A stretch of 64,000 nucleotides of DNA from Sphingomonas_L flavalba_A. Its GTDB lineage: Bacteria > Pseudomonadota > Alphaproteobacteria > Sphingomonadales > Sphingomonadaceae. How positions within the stretch are numbered: position 1 is the first letter of the stretch; each line of letters begins with the position of its first letter. This document shows positions 60,455 through 64,000 of this stretch, piece after piece. The notes beneath the pieces were generated by a model. It saw only the letters and a list, made by a program, of their open reading frames with translations, had not been told where the DNA came from and searched no databases. The stretch lies in assembly GCF_047553045.1 (NCBI RefSeq), contig NZ_CP180208.1:310001-374000 (forward strand). The letters run 5' to 3'. Made by a program: the position numbers and the translations under genes.

Positions 60455-61851
60455 AGGGCGTCGCGCTCGACATCGGCGTCATCCATTTCATCGGCATCGG
60501 CGGCATCGGCATGTCCGGCATCGCCGAGGTGATGCACAACCTGGGCTATAAGGTGCAGGGATCGGACATCGCCGAAAGCTATGTCGTCGAAGGGCTGCGC
60601 AAGCGCGGGATCACGGTGATGATCGGCCATGACGCCGCCAACGTCGTCGACGCGGCGGTGGTCGTCACCTCGACCGCGATCAAGCGCGGCAACCCGGAAG
60701 TCGACTATGCGCTGGAGCACCGCGTGCCGGTCGTCCGGCGGGCGGAGATGCTGGCCGAGCTGATGCGGCTGAAATCGACGATCGCCGTCGCTGGAACCCA
60801 CGGCAAGACGACGACGACGTCGATGATCGCCGCGATGCTCGACGCCGGCGGGGTCGACGCGACGGTCATCAACGGCGGGATCATCAACCGCTACGGTTCG
60901 AACGCCCGACTGGGCGCCAGCGACTGGATGGTCGTCGAGGCCGACGAGAGCGACGGCAGCTTCCTGCGGCTGGACGGGACGATCGCCGTCGTCACCAATA
61001 TCGACCCGGAACATCTGGACCATTACGGATCGTTCGAGCGGGTGAAGGACGCGTTCGTCGAGTTTGTCGAGAATGTGCCGTTCTACGGCGCGGCGGTGCT
61101 GTGCCTCGACCATGCGGAGGTGCAGGGCATATTGCCCCGCGTCCGCGACCGGCGGATCGTCACTTACGGCTTTTCCGCGCAGGCCGACGTGCGCGGCGAG
61201 CAGGTCGTCCAGATCCCCGGCGGCAACCGGTTCGACGTGCTGGTCCGCAACCGCGACGGCGAGACGCGGCGGATCGCCGGGATCGCGCTGCCGATGCCGG
61301 GGCGCCACAACGTCCAGAACGCGCTGGCGGCGGTGGCGGTGGCGGTCGAGATGGGCATTCCCGACGAAAGGATCATCGGCGGCTTTGCCCAGTTCGGCGG
61401 GGTCAAGCGCCGCTTCACCAAGGTCGGCGAGGCGCTGGGTGCGACGATCATCGACGATTACGGTCACCACCCGGTCGAGATCCGCGCGGTGCTTGCGGCC
61501 GCGCGGGAGAGTGCGGAGGGGCGGGTGATCGCCGTCGTCCAGCCGCACCGCTATTCGCGGCTCGGCGCGCTGATGGAGGAGTTCGAGTCGGCGTTCAACG
61601 ATGCCGACATGGTCTATGTCGCGCCGGTCTATGCGGCAGGCGAGGCGCCGATCGAGGGGGTCGATGCGGAGGCGCTGGTCGCCGGGTTGAAGCGGCGCGG
61701 CCACCGCGCGGCGGCGCCGATCGCCGATGCCGGGGCGCTGGCCGGCGCGTTGCGCGACACCGTCCGGCCGGGCGATCTGGTCGTCTGTCTCGGCGCGGGC
61801 GACATCACCAAATGGGCGGCCGGGCTGGCCGGGGCGATGGCGGCGGGATGA
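60451..61851 (+). CDS. murC: UDP-MurNAc:L-alanine ligase MurC
   Basis: 466 residues. Begins with IHFIGIGGIGMSGIAEVMHN, then ATP loop AGTHGKTTTTSMIAAML, EADESDGSFLRLDG and the C-terminal IDDYGHHPVEIRAVLAAAR. Adds the first amino acid of the stem peptide. ATGA overlap with murG and murB. Confidence 0.97.
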   Translation: MKGVALDIGVIHFIGIGGIGMSGIAEVMHNLGYKVQGSDIAESYVVEGLRKRGITVMIGHDAANVVDAAVVVTSTAIKRGNPEVDYALEHRVPVVRRAEMLAELMRLKSTIAVAGTHGKTTTTSMIAAMLDAGGVDATVINGGIINRYGSNARLGASDWMVVEADESDGSFLRLDGTIAVVTNIDPEHLDHYGSFERVKDAFVEFVENVPFYGAAVLCLDHAEVQGILPRVRDRRIVTYGFSAQADVRGEQVVQIPGGNRFDVLVRNRDGETRRIAGIALPMPGRHNVQNALAAVAVAVEMGIPDERIIGGFAQFGGVKRRFTKVGEALGATIIDDYGHHPVEIRAVLAAARESAEGRVIAVVQPHRYSRLGALMEEFESAFNDADMVYVAPVYAAGEAPIEGVDAEALVAGLKRRGHRAAAPIADAGALAGALRDTVRPGDLVVCLGAGDITKWAAGLAGAMAAG

Positions 61852-62768
61852 GTACGCTTACTGCCCCGACAATCCCGCTGCTGAACGGGTCGATCGCGCC
61901 GGGCGGCAGCCTGGCCGATTTCATCTGGTTCCGCACCGGCGGGCCGGCGGAATGGCTGGTCCGGCCGAAGGACGTCGCCGACCTGTCCGCCTTCCTGAGC
62001 GCGCTCGACCCGGCGGTGCCGGTGCTGCCGGTCGGTGTCGGATCGAACCTGATCGTCCGCGACGGCGGGGTGCCGGGCGTCGTCATCCGCCTGCCCAAGA
62101 GTTTTGCGCGGATCGCGATCGAGCCGGGCGAGCGCGTCCGGGCCGGCGGCGGGGCGATGGGGATCACCGTCGCCAGCGCGGCGCGCGACGCCGGTATCGC
62201 CGGGCTGGAGTTCCTGCGCGGAATACCGGGGACGGCGGGCGGCGCCGTGCGGATGAACGCCGGTGCCTATGGCCGCGAGACCGCCGACATTCTGGTCGAG
62301 GCGACGCTGGTGCTGCGCGACGGACGGGTCGAGACCTGGCCGGCGGCGCGGCTGGGTTATAGCTATCGCCATTCGGCGGTGCCGGAGGGTGCGATTGTTG
62401 TCGAGGCGCTGTTCGCCGGGGTGCCGGGCGACACGGCGGCGATCGGCGCGGAGATGGACCGGATCGCCGCCGAGCGTGAGGCGTCGCAGCCGCTGCGGTC
62501 GCGTACCGGCGGATCGACGTTCAAGAACCCGCCCGGCGAGAAGGCCTGGCGGCTGATCGACGCCGCCGGCTGCCGTGGCCTGCGCCACGGCGGCGCGCAG
62601 GTGTCGGAGAAGCACTGCAACTTCCTGCTGAATCTGGGCGACGCGACCGCCGCCGATATCGAGGCATTGGGCGAGATGGTCCGTGAACGGGTCAGGGCGC
62701 ATTCGGGGGTGATGCTCGAATGGGAAATCCAGCGTATCGGCCAGTATGACGGAGCAAGTAGTGGGTGA
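61848..62768 (+). CDS. murB: UDP-N-acetylenolpyruvylglucosamine reductase MurB
   Basis: 306-residue FAD-dependent reductase that makes UDP-MurNAc. FAD-site pieces VLPVGVGSNLIVRDGG and LRGIPGTAGGAVRMNAGAYG; catalytic Ser in TGGSTFKNPPGEKAWRLID; terminal HSGVMLEWEIQRIG with the active Glu. The form lacks the extra tyrosine loop, so type II. Stop overlaps ddl. Confidence 0.97.
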   Translation: MSTLTAPTIPLLNGSIAPGGSLADFIWFRTGGPAEWLVRPKDVADLSAFLSALDPAVPVLPVGVGSNLIVRDGGVPGVVIRLPKSFARIAIEPGERVRAGGGAMGITVASAARDAGIAGLEFLRGIPGTAGGAVRMNAGAYGRETADILVEATLVLRDGRVETWPAARLGYSYRHSAVPEGAIVVEALFAGVPGDTAAIGAEMDRIAAEREASQPLRSRTGGSTFKNPPGEKAWRLIDAAGCRGLRHGGAQVSEKHCNFLLNLGDATAADIEALGEMVRERVRAHSGVMLEWEIQRIGQYDGASSG

Positions 62769-63681
62769 GCGTCTTCATATCGCGGTGCTGATGGGCGGCT
62801 GGTCGGCCGAGCGCGAGGTGTCGCTGACCTCCGGCAAGGGGGTGGCGGACGCGCTGGAGGCCAACGGCCACCGCGTCACCCGCATCGACATGGACCGCGA
62901 CGTCGCCGCGCGGCTGGCGGAGGCGAAGCCCGACGTGGTGTTCAACGCCCTCCACGGTACGCCGGGCGAGGACGGGGCGGTGCAGGGCATGCTCGACATC
63001 ATGGGGCTGAAATATACCCATAGCGGGCTCGTCACCTCGGTCATCGCGATCGACAAGCAGCTGACCAAGGCGGCGCTGGTCCCCCATGGCATCCGCATGC
63101 CCGACGGCGTCGTCGTCGCCAGCGAGAGCCTGTATGCCGGCGACCCGCTGCCGCGCCCCTATGTGCTGAAGCCGGTCAACGAGGGATCGTCGGTCGGCGT
63201 CGCCATTGTCACCGAGGGCGGCAATTACGGCAACCCGATCGGCCGCGACGCGGAAGGGCCGTGGCGGCATTTCGACGAACTGCTCGCCGAACCGTTCATC
63301 AAGGGGCGCGAACTGACGACGGGGGTGCTCGACGACAGCGCGCTAGCGGTTACCGAGTTGCGCCCGAAAAGCGGGTTCTACGATTACGACGCCAAATACA
63401 CCGACGGGATGACCGACCATATCTGCCCCGCCGACATTCCGGCCGAGATCGCCGAGGCGGCGAAGGCGATGGCGCTGGCCGCCCACCGTATTCTGGGTTG
63501 CAAGGGGACGTCGCGCGCCGACTATCGCTGGGACGATACGCAGGGGGTCGACGGACTGTACCTGCTGGAGATCAACACCCAGCCGGGCATGACCCCCTTG
63601 AGCCTGGTGCCCGAACAGGCGAGATATCTCGGCATGTCTTATAACGACCTTGTCGAGCGTATCGTGCGGGCGGCGTTGTGA
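62761..63681 (+). CDS. ddl: D-alanine:D-alanine ligase
   Basis: 306-residue ATP-grasp ligase supplying D-Ala-D-Ala for MurF. IAVLMGGWSAEREVSLTSGK, VFNALHGTPGEDGAVQGML, VLKPVNEGSSVGVAIV and the metal site LLEINTQPGMTPLSLVPEQA are all intact. The GTG at 62761 (GGAG six bases upstream, giving VGERLHIAVLMGG) fits family N-termini better than the ATG at 62746, which lacks a ribosome site. Overlaps murB by eight bases. Confidence 0.96.
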   Translation: MGERLHIAVLMGGWSAEREVSLTSGKGVADALEANGHRVTRIDMDRDVAARLAEAKPDVVFNALHGTPGEDGAVQGMLDIMGLKYTHSGLVTSVIAIDKQLTKAALVPHGIRMPDGVVVASESLYAGDPLPRPYVLKPVNEGSSVGVAIVTEGGNYGNPIGRDAEGPWRHFDELLAEPFIKGRELTTGVLDDSALAVTELRPKSGFYDYDAKYTDGMTDHICPADIPAEIAEAAKAMALAAHRILGCKGTSRADYRWDDTQGVDGLYLLEINTQPGMTPLSLVPEQARYLGMSYNDLVERIVRAAL

Positions 63682-64000
63682 GCGGTTCCGCCACCATCCG
63701 CCGCGGCAAGCGGCCGCGCGGTTCGGTGCAGCCGAAACGGCGGCGGCAGGCGCGCAAGCCATCGCTGCTCAGCCGGACGGCGGCGCTGGTCCCGGTCGCG
63801 CCCGAAACGGTGCAGCGGGCGACGACCTGGGTTGTCGTTACCGCGGTGACCGGTGTTGGCATCGCCATCGCCTTTGCTCTTGGCCTGCCCGGCATGGCCG
63901 GCACCGCGCTGGCCGAGGTGACCGGCAAGGCCGGGTTCGAGGTCGATCGGGTGGAAGTGACCGGCATCAACCGGATGGACCGGTTGACCGTCTATGCGAT
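63678..64000 (+). CDS. ftsQ: Cell division protein FtsQ (3' truncated by window end)
   Basis: The first 107 residues of a bitopic division protein. GTG start in the GTGA overlap with ddl. A very basic cytoplasmic tail (GKRPRGSVQPKRRRQARKP) is followed by one membrane helix (WVVVTAVTGVGIAIAFALGL) and the opening of the POTRA domain (FEVDRVEVTGINRMDRLTVY). Position after ddl is canonical. The remainder, including the beta domain, lies outside. Confidence 0.92.
   Translation, partial: MSGSATIRRGKRPRGSVQPKRRRQARKPSLLSRTAALVPVAPETVQRATTWVVVTAVTGVGIAIAFALGLPGMAGTALAEVTGKAGFEVDRVEVTGINRMDRLTVYA

Overview
The window is dense, GC-rich chromosomal DNA from an alphaproteobacterium, most likely a sphingomonad (Sphingomonas/Novosphingobium type). 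The grounds are the base composition, two large TonB-dependent receptors tied to local LacI and TetR regulators, a LuxI synthase, a hup–tRNA-Val neighbourhood after lon, and the alphaproteobacterial dcw gene order. The taxonomic call is inference; no rRNA is present.

Layout. 1-2863 (+) encodes a thiamine-dependent 2-oxo acid/acetoin dehydrogenase, E1 alpha (5' truncated by the window), E1 beta, and an E2 split into a free lipoyl protein and a free catalytic domain. 3123-11620 (-) is a heavy-metal resistance operon: small periplasmic protein, CzcC, CzcB, CzcA and a P1B-4 type ATPase. 11867-17107 holds a TonB receptor–hydrolase–MFS operon divergent from a TetR regulator.

17742-34142 is the most interesting region, a sugar locus built around a LacI regulator. 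It contains an FHS-type permease, a PQQ dehydrogenase with an inserted haem c domain, a YcjR/DgpC-like isomerase, a Gfo/Idh/MocA oxidoreductase, a two-subunit periplasmic GMC dehydrogenase, a TonB receptor, a DUF1080 (3-keto-disaccharide hydrolase) protein, a secreted Dabb protein, two Tat-exported TIM-barrel proteins and an aldo/keto reductase. Its transcription units carry near-identical LacI-type palindromes (TGTAA-N4-TTACA and variants). The gene set fits outer-membrane uptake of a glycoside, 3-oxidation in the periplasm, cleavage of the 3-keto-glycoside, and epimerisation/reduction of the keto-sugar. The substrate cannot be read from sequence.

34214-48995 is mixed housekeeping: a GT4 glycosyltransferase, lon, HU, tRNA-Val(CAC), catalase, purL, a VOC protein, a PAS-GGDEF-EAL protein divergent from a LuxR-type HTH gene and a LuxI synthase, an MliC-like lipoprotein and a cysteine synthase. 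48996-64000 is the start of the division/cell-wall (dcw) cluster: mraZ-rsmH-ftsL-ftsI-murE-murF-mraY-murD-ftsW-murG-murC-murB-ddl-ftsQ (ftsQ cut by the window). It has tightly overlapping stop/start codons and a four-unit 10-bp repeat upstream of mraZ that looks like a MraZ operator.
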